From contig JAFWPB010000016.1 of assembly GCA_017545245.1 (NCBI GenBank), positions 62,001-126,000 on the forward strand: 64,000 nucleotides of DNA, given 5' to 3'. Position numbers and translations under genes: made by a program. Under the pieces are notes generated by a model that had not been told where the DNA came from, did not search any database, and saw nothing but the letters and a program-made list of their open reading frames with translations. Positions 1-8,460 of the stretch are shown here, piece after piece. Source of the DNA: Clostridiales bacterium. GTDB taxonomy: Bacteria > Bacillota > Clostridia > Saccharofermentanales > Saccharofermentanaceae. The stretch's first letter is position 1; each line of letters opens with the position of its first letter.

Positions 1-1148
1 TTTACCGGAGAATAAAGACGATAGTAACCCGTTCCCATCGGATTAAAGTACGTATAACCACCATCCGGTCCAACCGAACCGAGTTTGGCATTCCATAACG
101 TCTTTTCAATATACTCAAGGTATGTGATCTTCCCTGTCAAAACATACAGCATCTGCGAAAGCTTCATCATGTTATAGCAACAGCAGCTTTCCGCATTGCA
201 CTGCGTTCTTGACGCATCGAGCATTCCATCAAGGAAGAAATGCTCCATATCACCGATGCCGCCCGTCGCATACATCTGTTTCTTCACGACCAGATCGAAG
301 AAACGCTCGGCAATTTCGACCCTGGCGGCTGCATCCGGATCGTCTCTCTTTACGATCGCGCCCTGAAGATATCCGATGATCTTTGGTATCGTCGCATTCG
401 CATGCACACCACGAAGGCGGTTTGCAAAACCAAGAAGATCCGTATATAAGGACGGCTCATCAAACTTTTCCGCCGAAGCATAGTATTTCTCCTCACCGGT
501 CAATGCGTAAAGCTGATACAGGCTGTCGTTCATTCCACCATACTCTACCGCAAGTACTTTCTTCTTCATTGCCTCATTCCACGGAAGAACCCGATCCGAA
601 ACCCAGTCTCCCAGCGCGATTGCCGCATCTTTTGCCCCATTCACATCCGCGTAGACCCACAAGTCAATAAGACCTTGGAGAACTTTATGCAAGGCATACC
701 ATGGTACCCAGTTCTGAGCATCGGCTTTTCCTTCCAAAGAATCGAACTGAATCTCGGGATTAGCAGGATCCTGCACAGTTGCTGCACTTAAGAATCCGGA
801 TCCGGCAGTTTTCTGGCATAAAAGAAGCCCGTCTACGATTGCCTCGGCCTTAGAAAGCGCCTCGGAATAGGCAGATGAAACATCTGTATTGCCTTCACGG
901 AGTTCTCCTGAAAGCGAACAGATCTCCATTGCAAGTGCGGAAAAGAAATGGCCGACTCCGTGACCGGCGATCAGACTGTCTTCCCAGCCACCATACGGGT
1001 CTGCTTCTGTCGGTATACCGCAGGTACGCTTAAAACCAGCTAAAACACGATCCACATTCATATTGGCCAGGAACAAGCCGTTTGCCTGCATTTTATCCTT
1101 CCAAAGTGAATCCTTTATCTGTATCTGAGAAAGATCCATTTTCTTCAT
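1..1148 (-). CDS. Glycoside hydrolase family 127 (DUF1680) protein, 3' end cut by window edge
   Basis: The frame runs off the left edge; 382 codons are visible and the C-terminus is missing. GH127 enzymes are retaining beta-L-arabinofuranosidases that trim arabinose from plant glycans. Seen directly: no signal peptide, an early YGGWEDS segment, then GHGVGHFFSALA, and near the left edge the block NAESCCCYNMMKL followed by GGYTYFNPMGTGYYRLYSP. In characterised members this block carries a Glu-x-Cys pair at the zinc/cysteine active site, and both residues are present here; the later Cys-Cys pair would lie outside the window. The ATG at 1148 sits 7 bases after GGAGGAG. It is divergent from the ABC exporter on the right. 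A cytoplasmic role on imported oligosaccharides is likely; the exact substrate is unknown. The frame was read by hand from the minus strand. Confidence 0.85.
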   Translation of the reverse strand, partial: MKKMDLSQIQIKDSLWKDKMQANGLFLANMNVDRVLAGFKRTCGIPTEADPYGGWEDSLIAGHGVGHFFSALAMEICSLSGELREGNTDVSSAYSEALSKAEAIVDGLLLCQKTAGSGFLSAATVQDPANPEIQFDSLEGKADAQNWVPWYALHKVLQGLIDLWVYADVNGAKDAAIALGDWVSDRVLPWNEAMKKKVLAVEYGGMNDSLYQLYALTGEEKYYASAEKFDEPSLYTDLLGFANRLRGVHANATIPKIIGYLQGAIVKRDDPDAAARVEIAERFFDLVVKKQMYATGGIGDMEHFFLDGMLDASRTQCNAESCCCYNMMKLSQMLYVLTGKITYLEYIEKTLWNAKLGSVGPDGGYTYFNPMGTGYYRLYSPV

Positions 1149-1418
1149 AAGGCCTCTCCTCCGCACAAAGACATTTTCATGCTTTGATTCTAACACATAG
1201 GTATATCTATTTAGTATGCAAATACAGAAATATTGATATAATTACTTTTCGGTAAGCAGTAAGAGTGTTGATATTTGATTGCATGTTTTTTCGAAAACAC
1301 ATTTCAAATAAATGAAACTATCTTAATCAAATCTTTATCAATACCGTGATCAGATTAACGATATATTTACTCTCATCACATAAACTGGTGTACGACAAAG
1401 AACGTTGGAGGTTATTTT

Positions 1419-2198
1419 ATGCACACACTAGAAGCTAAGAATCTGAAAAAGTCATTCACGATCAGTGAAGCGCAACGCCGCAAACTTGATCTGCCGTCCA
1501 GAAAAAAGATTGCTGTTGACGGAATCAGTTTTGTTGCCCGCTCCGGAGAAGTATTTGGACTTCTCGGTCCAAACGGTGCCGGAAAGACGACAACCATGCG
1601 TATGCTGTCAACCTTGATCAAGCCAGACAATGGTGACGTATTTTACGATGGTAAAAGCATTAAGGAGAATCCAATCGAAATCAAGAATCACTTTGCTTTC
1701 CTGACCACAGATCTGCAGCTTGATAAGAAATCGAATGCAAATGACATGTTCGATTATTTTGCAGGTCTTTATCATGTTCCGAAGGACGTAGCCGCCAAGA
1801 GAAAACAGGAGCTCTTCTCCACTTTTGGTATCGAATCTTTTGCCGATAATAAGATCAGCAAACTTTCTCAAGGTATGCGCCAGAAAGTCTCTTTGGCCAT
1901 TTCCGTTATCCATGACCCTGAATTCATCATCTTTGATGAACCGACAAACGGTCTCGACATCATCGCTTCCCGCGACGTACGTGATTTCATTCTTCGTATG
2001 AAAGCGGAAGGAAAATGCATGATCATCTCGACCCACCTGTTTGATCTGGTCGAAAAGATCTGTGACCGTGCCGCCATGATCGTAGACGGAAAGATCGTTG
2101 TCAATGACACACTCCCAAATCTTATGAACGGCCGTTCGCTCGAAGATGCTTTCTATGACATCTATACTGAGCATCAGGCAAAGAAAGAAAACAAATAA
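1419..2198 (+). CDS. ABC transporter ATP-binding protein, NatA-like
   Basis: ATPase subunit of an ABC-2 type exporter, pairing with the permease encoded 24 bases downstream. The 259-residue protein has a Walker A motif GPNGAGKTT at about residues 50-58, the signature LSQGMRQK near 149-156, Walker B FIIFDEP near 169-175 and the switch histidine in STH near 204-206. An N-terminal extension of about 25 residues (EAQRRKLDLPSRKK) precedes the core and is a feature of NatA-type subunits. ATG at 1419 follows TTGGAGG by 7 bases. NatAB of Bacillus exports sodium; related pairs export drugs or peptides, and nothing here settles the substrate. The pair forms a two-gene operon ended by the hairpin at 3393-3427. 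Confidence 0.9.
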   Translation: MHTLEAKNLKKSFTISEAQRRKLDLPSRKKIAVDGISFVARSGEVFGLLGPNGAGKTTTMRMLSTLIKPDNGDVFYDGKSIKENPIEIKNHFAFLTTDLQLDKKSNANDMFDYFAGLYHVPKDVAAKRKQELFSTFGIESFADNKISKLSQGMRQKVSLAISVIHDPEFIIFDEPTNGLDIIASRDVRDFILRMKAEGKCMIISTHLFDLVEKICDRAAMIVDGKIVVNDTLPNLMNGRSLEDAFYDIYTEHQAKKENK

Positions 2199-2222
2199 GA
2201 AAGAAAAAGGTAAAATCAGATT

Positions 2223-3371
2223 ATGTTTAGAGATATTTCAACTGTATATAAGAAAGAAATCAAATCGATCATCAAAGATAAGACGATTCTCCTCATGTGC
2301 CTCTTCGTGCCGTTCCTTTTCATGGTTATGGAAGGATTTATCATGAGTGCATCGAGCAACGCCGAGAAGAAGGACAAAACCTACAATGCCTACTACATCG
2401 ATGCTCCGGCCGAGATTGCATCCGGTTTGAAGGCAATCGGTTTTAAAGATGAAGCAGTGGACAGAGAAACCTGCATCAACGATATCAAGAACAAAGACGC
2501 AGAAATGCTTATCATCTTCCCTAAGGATTTCAGAATCGATCCGGAAGGCAAGAACATCTCCAACATTGAGATCTATTACAATTCCTCAAACATGGAATCT
2601 CTCCAGCTCCGTCAAAGTGTTTCCACACTTCTCGACACACTTCGTCCGGAAGTCTTTACGATCAACGCCGATACCAGCATCAAGTACGACTTGGGCGAAG
2701 AAAATTATCAGATTAAAAACATGATCGCCAGCATGGTTCCGGGTCTTCTTCTCGTAACGATCATCTACGGTATCATGACCCTGGCCAGCAACATTATCGC
2801 CGGCGACAAAGAGAGCAACTTCCTGAACACGGTACTGATTACTCCGGTTTCCAGAAGCAGCGTTGCTATTGGTAAAGCACTTGCCGTTATGACTGCAGCC
2901 GGTATCAGTTCCATCTCTGCATTTGCCGGTCTGGCCTACCTCATGAAACAATTTGAGAAAATGCTTGGCGACATGGCGAGCTCGGTATCTTACACATTCA
3001 CGGACTACATTCTCGTATTCCTGATCGTTATCTTCGTAACCTTTGCACTGGTCTCCCTCGTGCTGATCCTTTCCACATTGGCCAAGACATCCCGTACAGC
3101 GCAGACCCTCTCGCTCATCCCTGTCTTGATCCTCTTCGTCGCTTCGATGTTTTCTTCCAACGCTTCACTGGAAGCGCTCCTTTCCGAGATTGGTTTCACC
3201 AACTACATGATTCCTATGTGGAACGCGACATACCTGATTAAAAACATTCTTCTGATTGGTCCTGACACGAAGGCGATCCTTGTAACCTGTGGCATTAACC
3301 TTGTCTTTGGTATCCTTTGTCTTGCCATCATCAGCAACCTCTTCAACAGAGAGAAGATCGTTAATGAATGA
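2223..3371 (+). CDS. ABC-2 type transporter permease, NatB-like
   Basis: Membrane subunit of the exporter whose ATPase lies just upstream. The 382-residue protein has one N-terminal membrane segment at about residues 20-40, an extracytoplasmic domain of about 130 residues, then five or six membrane segments in the C-terminal half, the architecture of NatB/ABC-2 permeases. The SNIIAGDKESNFLNTVLITP stretch matches the conserved cytoplasmic coupling region (normally ERxxGTLExLLxTP). ATG at 2223 follows a purine-rich AAGAAAAAGG site, weaker than that of the ATPase gene, so partial translational coupling is possible. Substrate unknown; sodium, drugs or a peptide are the usual choices for the family. 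Confidence 0.88.
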   Translation: MFRDISTVYKKEIKSIIKDKTILLMCLFVPFLFMVMEGFIMSASSNAEKKDKTYNAYYIDAPAEIASGLKAIGFKDEAVDRETCINDIKNKDAEMLIIFPKDFRIDPEGKNISNIEIYYNSSNMESLQLRQSVSTLLDTLRPEVFTINADTSIKYDLGEENYQIKNMIASMVPGLLLVTIIYGIMTLASNIIAGDKESNFLNTVLITPVSRSSVAIGKALAVMTAAGISSISAFAGLAYLMKQFEKMLGDMASSVSYTFTDYILVFLIVIFVTFALVSLVLILSTLAKTSRTAQTLSLIPVLILFVASMFSSNASLEALLSEIGFTNYMIPMWNATYLIKNILLIGPDTKAILVTCGINLVFGILCLAIISNLFNREKIVNE

Positions 3372-3392
3372 TCTCATTATAGTAAATCACAC

Positions 3393-3427
3393 AAAAAGGC
3401 GGGTCCTGAAAATGGATCCGCCTTTTT
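3393..3427. terminator. Bidirectional intrinsic terminator between convergent genes
   Basis: A 14-base stem (one G-T pair) closes a 7-base loop; the left arm starts with five A and the right arm ends with five T, so it can stop transcription from both sides. It lies between the NatB-like gene and the convergent VanY-type gene. Confidence 0.9.
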
Positions 3428-3462
3428 CTTTCAATTATTCTTCTCGAAAAGCGCTTGCGCTC

Positions 3463-5016
3463 TTATCCTCTTTCACCATAATACTCTTCCAGAGTCTTTA
3501 TGCCTTTATTATACATATCTGTTGCCACATCAACACCAACATAACGGAAATGCCAGGCCTCTTTTGCAATACCGGTCACATCGCTGTACCCATCCGGGTA
3601 ACGCCAGATAAAGCCGTACTCATGACCATGTTCAAGCATCCATTCTCCGGCACGGGTATTGATGAACACTTGCTTATCCATGTTACTTGTTGTACAGATA
3701 TCAATCGCCAATCCTAAAGGATGCTCTGATCTTCCCGGCCATGCATAGAATCGGGAAGCGGTGCGCACATTATATCTCTCGATCGCACGATAGAAGCTGG
3801 CTCTCTGCGTCTCCTCTGTTCTATAGCCGGAAATCATATAGAGGCTCTGTCCGGTGGCACTTTTACATGCCTGATAGAGTTGCTCCCACGCCTCAGCAGC
3901 CTCAGGACGCAACCGCTGTCCATCCGAGTGATCAACATAAACCAGTTCCGGCACATAATCAAGCGGAACAGAATGGTACTTATTCACAAGCACCGTAATA
4001 TCTTCCGGGTGCTGCATAAGCTCAGCCCGGACAGTACGCGGATCCACAAATCCGTCATACCACCTCTCACCGCCTTCAATCACCGGTTCAACATATTTTT
4101 TCGCCAAAGGATCATCGGAACGGTCCAGCGAACCCGCATCAAGATTGAATTTCTCACAAAGCGCCATGAATTCAGGAGATTCTAGAAGAGATACCAATAT
4201 CTGATATCTCGTATTAGCCGGGTCCTCCATTAATGAAGCCCAGTATGCCTTCCCATCTGCATCAGCAGAACGGAAAAGGCACGCCGCATAGATTCGTCCA
4301 ACAAAAGCTTCATTGCTCAGATTCTGATCTGCAATATCCTTACCCAGGAAAAAGTCACGTGCCAGTTCAGCCACTGTCATTTCCTGATTGGTAAGCTTCA
4401 AGCTGAAAGCATCCACCTCATCTTCTACAATTGGTTTTCTCAAGCCATATAAATACAAATGCGTAACCATGGCTTTAGCACCGTCTGAAGGTTTGGTCGC
4501 CTTTCCGTTTACAGCACCCGAGCGGATACCATAGGAAGCACAAAGATTACACCATTCTGGAGAATCAATAAACAGTTCGATTACTTCCCGGATAGATGTG
4601 CCATCTTCCAATCTTCCAATCCAGTATTCCCTGCCTTCCTTCTCAGATTCACGATCGAGGATCGTATTGTACAATGTCTCGACTACATCTTCGTTAGAAA
4701 GTGCCCGATTGGAAAACTCAGGAGTATCGACAAGAAAGCCTCGGACACAATCCGCACCTGTCATCTCTTTCGCCTTGAGTTTTCCTGTCCAGAATTCCAA
4801 TCCGCCTTCATCAGACTTTCTGTCGAGAGCGATATTATAAAGCCTTTCAACAAATTGTGTAACCGGATCCTCGCTTTCTTCATCGTCAGTTTCAGTCACT
4901 GCTTCCAAGTTCGCATTCGAAGAAAGCGACAATGCTGAAACAGGAGTAATCAGCATATTACAGGAGACGGTTATGGCAAGAAAGAAAATCAACGAATCGA
5001 ATTTTTTACGATGCAT
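3463..5016 (-). CDS. Secreted DUF4214-repeat protein with VanY-type D,D-carboxypeptidase domain (peptidase M15)
   Basis: Predicted wall-trimming enzyme that removes the terminal D-Ala of peptidoglycan stem peptides outside the cell. The 517-residue protein begins with a signal peptide (MHRKKFDSLIFFLAITVS, cleavage probably after VSA). Four DUF4214-like modules of about 55-65 residues follow, recognisable by repeats such as ERLYNIALDR, ETLYNTILDR and AYWASLM. The C-terminal ~180 residues carry the M15 zinc motifs: SEHPLGLAIDI (SxHxxGxAxD) and EAWHFRY (ExWH), plus the SGYRTEETQ substrate loop. The longer frame opens at 5046, but AAGGAGG sits 8 bases before the ATG at 5016, which therefore is the start. 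It overlaps the end of lgt by 11 bases, so the two are co-transcribed. DUF4214 is of unknown function and common in clostridial surface proteins. Confidence 0.88.
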   Translation of the reverse strand: MHRKKFDSLIFFLAITVSCNMLITPVSALSLSSNANLEAVTETDDEESEDPVTQFVERLYNIALDRKSDEGGLEFWTGKLKAKEMTGADCVRGFLVDTPEFSNRALSNEDVVETLYNTILDRESEKEGREYWIGRLEDGTSIREVIELFIDSPEWCNLCASYGIRSGAVNGKATKPSDGAKAMVTHLYLYGLRKPIVEDEVDAFSLKLTNQEMTVAELARDFFLGKDIADQNLSNEAFVGRIYAACLFRSADADGKAYWASLMEDPANTRYQILVSLLESPEFMALCEKFNLDAGSLDRSDDPLAKKYVEPVIEGGERWYDGFVDPRTVRAELMQHPEDITVLVNKYHSVPLDYVPELVYVDHSDGQRLRPEAAEAWEQLYQACKSATGQSLYMISGYRTEETQRASFYRAIERYNVRTASRFYAWPGRSEHPLGLAIDICTTSNMDKQVFINTRAGEWMLEHGHEYGFIWRYPDGYSDVTGIAKEAWHFRYVGVDVATDMYNKGIKTLEEYYGERG

Positions 5017-5797
5017 GATCAGCACCTCCTTCAACTTGTTTGACATGGTTCTTACGATAAATGATAGAGATCAGTGAACCTAAAAAGAGCGGTATACTGA
5101 TCCATTGTGAAGTAGATATACCAAGAAACTTACCACGGGCTTCATCATAACGATAATGCTCAAGGAAGAATCGAAGAATCGAATATAAGATGAGATATGT
5201 TTCTACAGTAAAACGAGATTTGATCTTTACTGTCACATAAAGCACGATCAATGAAATCAGGATCAAAAAGACTGCTTCCACGATCTGCACCGGGAAAAGC
5301 TTGACTCCGTGTATCGCCATGGAATCCTCAGGGAACACCACTGCCAGAGGGCCATCATATGGAATACCATAACAGCAGCCGGCCATAAAACAGCCAACCC
5401 GCCCGAAGCCATGAATCATCGGAATCAGAAAAATGCAGTGCGTAAAAAACCACTTTATATCGATTTTATGCAGTTTCCCGCAAAGAAGTGCAGCAGCAAT
5501 ACCTCCGATTAGTCCACCATAGAAAACGAAACCACTTCGCATGATCATATCCAAGTATTCTTTTTCAAAAAAGCGATTCCATTCAATATCATTAAAAGAA
5601 ACGATGAAATACAGAAGCTTCGCACCTATAAAACCACCAAGAATACAGTAGGCTTCAACCAGAATGAAATCATCGAAATCCTTCTTTTCCTTTTTGACCA
5701 GAAAGTAACCGATCACATTTGCGAGAAAAGCTCCGATTACGATCATAAGACCATATGATGGGATCGATAATCCGAAGAGATGCATATAGATGTGCAT
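5006..5797 (-). CDS. lgt: Prolipoprotein diacylglyceryl transferase
   Basis: Transfers diacylglycerol from phosphatidylglycerol to the lipobox cysteine of prelipoproteins, the first step of lipoprotein maturation, in the cytoplasmic membrane. About seven membrane segments are visible, and the family signature HGFGRVGCFMAGCCYG (HGxGRxGCFxxGCCYG) lies near the middle. The length of about 263 residues is normal. The start is uncertain: the frame extends upstream to a TTG at 5809, while ATG codons lie at 5797 and 5785; 5797 is chosen as the first ATG, with AAAGG 14 bases upstream. Several lipoproteins in this window (M13 peptidase, serine hydrolase, CapA protein) would be substrates. The secreted carboxypeptidase gene follows with overlap. 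Confidence 0.92.
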   Translation of the reverse strand: MHIYMHLFGLSIPSYGLMIVIGAFLANVIGYFLVKKEKKDFDDFILVEAYCILGGFIGAKLLYFIVSFNDIEWNRFFEKEYLDMIMRSGFVFYGGLIGGIAAALLCGKLHKIDIKWFFTHCIFLIPMIHGFGRVGCFMAGCCYGIPYDGPLAVVFPEDSMAIHGVKLFPVQIVEAVFLILISLIVLYVTVKIKSRFTVETYLILYSILRFFLEHYRYDEARGKFLGISTSQWISIPLFLGSLISIIYRKNHVKQVEGGADHAS

Positions 5798-5830
5798 AGA
5801 TAAAAACAAGACCTTTCTTTTTTAGAAGAA

Positions 5831-5862
5831 AAAAAGGCTTCTGTTTTTTCAACAGAAGCCTT
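5831..5862 (-). terminator. Intrinsic terminator after the small membrane protein gene
   Basis: Perfect 12-base stem with a 6-base loop, followed on the minus strand by TTTTTCTTC and a second T-rich stretch. It lies only about 35 bases before lgt, so it may also act as an attenuator between the two genes. Confidence 0.88.
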
Positions 5863-5882
5863 CTCTGTTCTTTACTTCTAAA

Positions 5883-6158
5883 TTATTTAGCAGCAGAGAT
5901 AATGGAATCAGCAGCATCGTTAACAGCCTTTGCGCAAGCCATGCAAGCGATCCAGAGAACTACGCTGAGAGCAGTACCGATGATGGAAAGAACCAAACCA
6001 GCTGTGCAGAGACCCTTCTGCTCCGGGTTACTCTTCTTACCAAGTACAGCAAGGATAATACCTACGATACCGCAGATTGCACCCATCCAGCCCCAACCGC
6101 TGAAGATCAATCCCAAAAGAATAGATACGATACCTAAAATTAATGAAGCTATAGCCAT
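5883..6158 (-). CDS. Small DUF4190-like membrane protein
   Basis: A 91-residue protein with hydrophobic stretches MAIASLILGIVSILLGLIF, GAICGIVGIILAVLG and a third near GLVLSIIGTALSVVLWIACM, separated by the loop KKSNPEQKGLCTAG. This alternation of small, glycine-rich helices with an xGLxTAGLVLSIIG repeat resembles the DUF4190 family of small membrane proteins; no enzymatic residues are apparent. The frame opens at a TTG at 6170, but that codon is part of the ribosome site (TTGGAGG) of the ATG at 6158, which is taken as the start. It has its own near-consensus promoter at 6194-6223 and its own terminator, so it is a single-gene unit. Function unknown. Confidence 0.8.
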   Translation of the reverse strand: MAIASLILGIVSILLGLIFSGWGWMGAICGIVGIILAVLGKKSNPEQKGLCTAGLVLSIIGTALSVVLWIACMACAKAVNDAADSIISAAK

Positions 6159-6193
6159 AAATACCTCCAAACAACATAAAAATTTATGAACTA

Positions 6194-6223
6194 ATTATCG
6201 CACTTTAAGACGCATATAGTCAA
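6194..6223 (-). promoter_or_regulatory. Vegetative promoter of the small membrane protein gene
   Basis: On the minus strand TTGACT, an 18-base spacer, then GATAAT, each 5 of 6 to consensus, about 35 bases before the ATG at 6158. Confidence 0.7.
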
Positions 6224-6273
6224 CCCTTTATTGTCATAAATGCACTTATATATGCGTTTATATGCGATTTATA

Positions 6274-6987
6274 TCAATCTTGACATGCATTCGTAATGTG
6301 ATATGCGATTTCTTCTACATGGGATTTTATAAAGAAATGCCCTCCATCAAAGGCGAATGTTTGAAAACCGCTCTTGTCTTTAACATAATCTCGCCATTGT
6401 AAAATATTCTTATGTGGAGTGTCCTCTTCAGAATAAAAAACAGTCGTAGGAAAAGCGATCGTACCTTTCTCCCCATTCCACTGATAACCATTGATCAGAC
6501 GATAATCATCCCGAATCAGGTCCATATAGATCTTAAGGAACCGTGGATTCTGAAGAAGTCTCTCATCGAGTCCTCCCATCTTACACATTCCGTCAATAAA
6601 CTCTTTCTCATCACAATCAGCGAATTTCGCACCGGTAAACTCAATATGCGGCGGCTCATGTGCAGCAAGAAATACATGCTTGATCTTGACAGTTGGATCA
6701 TCTTTCCAGCAACGGCTCAAAATATCATAGGAAACAAGTGCGCCCATACTATACCCGAAAAGAACGATATCCTCATCCTCTTCAATTTCAGAGAGTATTC
6801 TCTCTGCCATATCATCAGACATTTCGGAAAATGAACTGTAGCGTGGGTCTTTTCCACGTACACCATGGTGTGCATAATCCATATCGAACAGCTTGATGTC
6901 TTTTTGAAGCAGAACACTCTTCAACTGCTGAAACAGCTTGCCCGTTCCTCCAGCGTTCGGGAGTGCAAACACCTTGGTCTTTCCCAC
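6274..6987 (-). CDS. Type II thioesterase (GrsT-like alpha/beta hydrolase)
   Basis: Hydrolyses acyl or aminoacyl groups stalled on a carrier-protein phosphopantetheine arm, keeping it available. The 237-residue protein shows the family landmarks: FALPNAGGTGKLF near the N-terminus, the nucleophile elbow GYSMGAL at about residue 98, an acidic residue in FYSEEDTPH, and the late histidine in DGGHFFIKSH. Type II thioesterases usually accompany peptide synthetases or polyketide synthases. Here no such megasynthase exists, and the partners are a free carrier protein, an AMP ligase and a GNAT in the same operon. The start is GTG at 6987, 8 bases after GGAG; the next ATG would remove the first beta strand. 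Last gene of the unit transcribed from 9533. Confidence 0.87.
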   Translation of the reverse strand: MGKTKVFALPNAGGTGKLFQQLKSVLLQKDIKLFDMDYAHHGVRGKDPRYSSFSEMSDDMAERILSEIEEDEDIVLFGYSMGALVSYDILSRCWKDDPTVKIKHVFLAAHEPPHIEFTGAKFADCDEKEFIDGMCKMGGLDERLLQNPRFLKIYMDLIRDDYRLINGYQWNGEKGTIAFPTTVFYSEEDTPHKNILQWRDYVKDKSGFQTFAFDGGHFFIKSHVEEIAYHITNACQD

Positions 6988-7009
6988 GTGAAGATCTCCT
7001 TATATGGAA

Positions 7010-8419
7010 TTACTTCTTCTCTTCCAGCATCTCATTCAATACATTGTACTGGATCTTGCCGGAATCATTTCTCGGAATCTCGTCAATAACATAGACCTTA
7101 TAAGCAAACCTTGGAATCGTTGTGCTTCCGGTGATAATCGCATTCGTCTTTTCTTTATCCGCTTCGTTAAGCAGGCAGATCTTCATGTTATCATCAATAC
7201 CTGTGATCACACACTCAATTCCCTCGTGCTTCAGGATACCTTCCACTTCATCAAGATTGACACGGTTTCCATAGAGCTTCAGGAATCTCTTCAGACGACC
7301 GACAACATAGAAAAATCCATCCTCATCGAACTGAGCGACGTCCCCGGTATGAAGGATATCACCCTGTTCATAGCCCTTTTCGAGATCTTCCTTGCAGGTT
7401 GCATATCCCATCGTGACATTTTCACCCTGATACAAAAGCTCACCAGGAGTATTCGGTGTCTCGATCACATTTCCATCCACATCGATGACCCAGAGTTTTC
7501 CTCCTGGGATCGCAATACCGATACTGCCAGCCTTTTCGACTGCAGATTCAGCCGGTACATAAGACATTCTGGCCGTTGCCTCAGTCTGACCATACATAAC
7601 AATGAAATCGATACCCTTCTCTTTGCAGGAAGTCGCCATTTCATAATGGAGATCCTTGCCAAGCTTTCCGCCAGCCTGGGTAAGATAACGAAGCGAGCTG
7701 ACGTCTCTTCTCAAGAAACGGAGCTTCTTCAGCATTTCATAAGTATAAGGCACGCCGGCAAAAGTCGTTACATGATGATCTGCAAGCTGCTTCCAGAAAG
7801 TCGGCTGCATGATGCTGTCTTCGGTCATAACGATCGATGCACCTGCAGCGATATGTGTCTGCAACACAGAAAGACCGTATGTATAATGCATCGGAAGTGT
7901 CGTGATCGCTACATCTGAAGACGTGATTCCAAGATACTCCACGATAGATGATGTATTCGCCTGAATATTCTTATATGACTGACGGACCAGTTTCGGGCTT
8001 CCCGTACTACCTGAAGTCGTAAGAAGCACGCCAAGATCGGAAGAGATCTTCTCCCCACCTTCACGGTTTTCTTCAAAAATCGACAACCGGTATTTTCCAT
8101 ATTCAGAAGCTTCTTCAAAAGCACTGTAATCCTTCGGGGACCACAGATAATAAGGGTGATAGGTTTCAAGAAGTGCCTGGAAATGCTCCTGGTCAAGGTG
8201 ACCATTGATCAAAGCAACCGGGATCCTTGCCTGAAGCAAAGACAGATAAATTTCTACTGACTCAGTAGAATTGCTGCAAACCAGGAAAGCAAGATTTCTC
8301 TCAGGATAGAGACCACTCAGATCCTTTACGGATTTCTGTAGTTGGGAATAAGTAACCTTTTCCCCGTTTTCAATAATAGCAACATTCTCGCCAAATCTTT
8401 CCAGATTCTCGAAAAACAT
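7010..8419 (-). CDS. AMP-dependent acyl/aminoacyl ligase (adenylation enzyme)
   Basis: Activates a carboxylic acid with ATP and loads it on a thiol, here most likely the carrier protein encoded two genes upstream. The 469-residue protein has the adenylation core motifs in order: LLTTSGSTGSPKLVRQSY (A3, about residue 133), YGQTEATARMS (A5), GELLYQGENVTMGY, LHTGDVAQFDEDGFFYVVGR (A7), LKLYGNRVNLDEVEGIL (A8) and the C-terminal lysine in RNDSGKIQYN (A10). There is no condensation or carrier domain fused. DltA-like enzymes have the same size, but no DltB or DltD partner is present. Start ATG 8419 lies 8 bases after GAGGGG. The substrate, a small hydroxy- or amino acid or a fatty acid, cannot be read from the sequence. 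Confidence 0.88.
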   Translation of the reverse strand: MFFENLERFGENVAIIENGEKVTYSQLQKSVKDLSGLYPERNLAFLVCSNSTESVEIYLSLLQARIPVALINGHLDQEHFQALLETYHPYYLWSPKDYSAFEEASEYGKYRLSIFEENREGGEKISSDLGVLLTTSGSTGSPKLVRQSYKNIQANTSSIVEYLGITSSDVAITTLPMHYTYGLSVLQTHIAAGASIVMTEDSIMQPTFWKQLADHHVTTFAGVPYTYEMLKKLRFLRRDVSSLRYLTQAGGKLGKDLHYEMATSCKEKGIDFIVMYGQTEATARMSYVPAESAVEKAGSIGIAIPGGKLWVIDVDGNVIETPNTPGELLYQGENVTMGYATCKEDLEKGYEQGDILHTGDVAQFDEDGFFYVVGRLKRFLKLYGNRVNLDEVEGILKHEGIECVITGIDDNMKICLLNEADKEKTNAIITGSTTIPRFAYKVYVIDEIPRNDSGKIQYNVLNEMLEEKK

Positions 8420-8460
8420 AGCCGCACCCCTCTCGTATCACGAATTGAGATTATTATAAC

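Noticed and set aside
1149..1418. Promoters in the divergent GH127 / ABC exporter region
   Set aside because: Several AT-rich hexamers occur, but no pair with acceptable spacing stood out.
6241..6275. Short tandem TATATGCG repeats after the thioesterase gene
   Set aside because: Only two clear copies in AT-rich sequence; no regulatory context.
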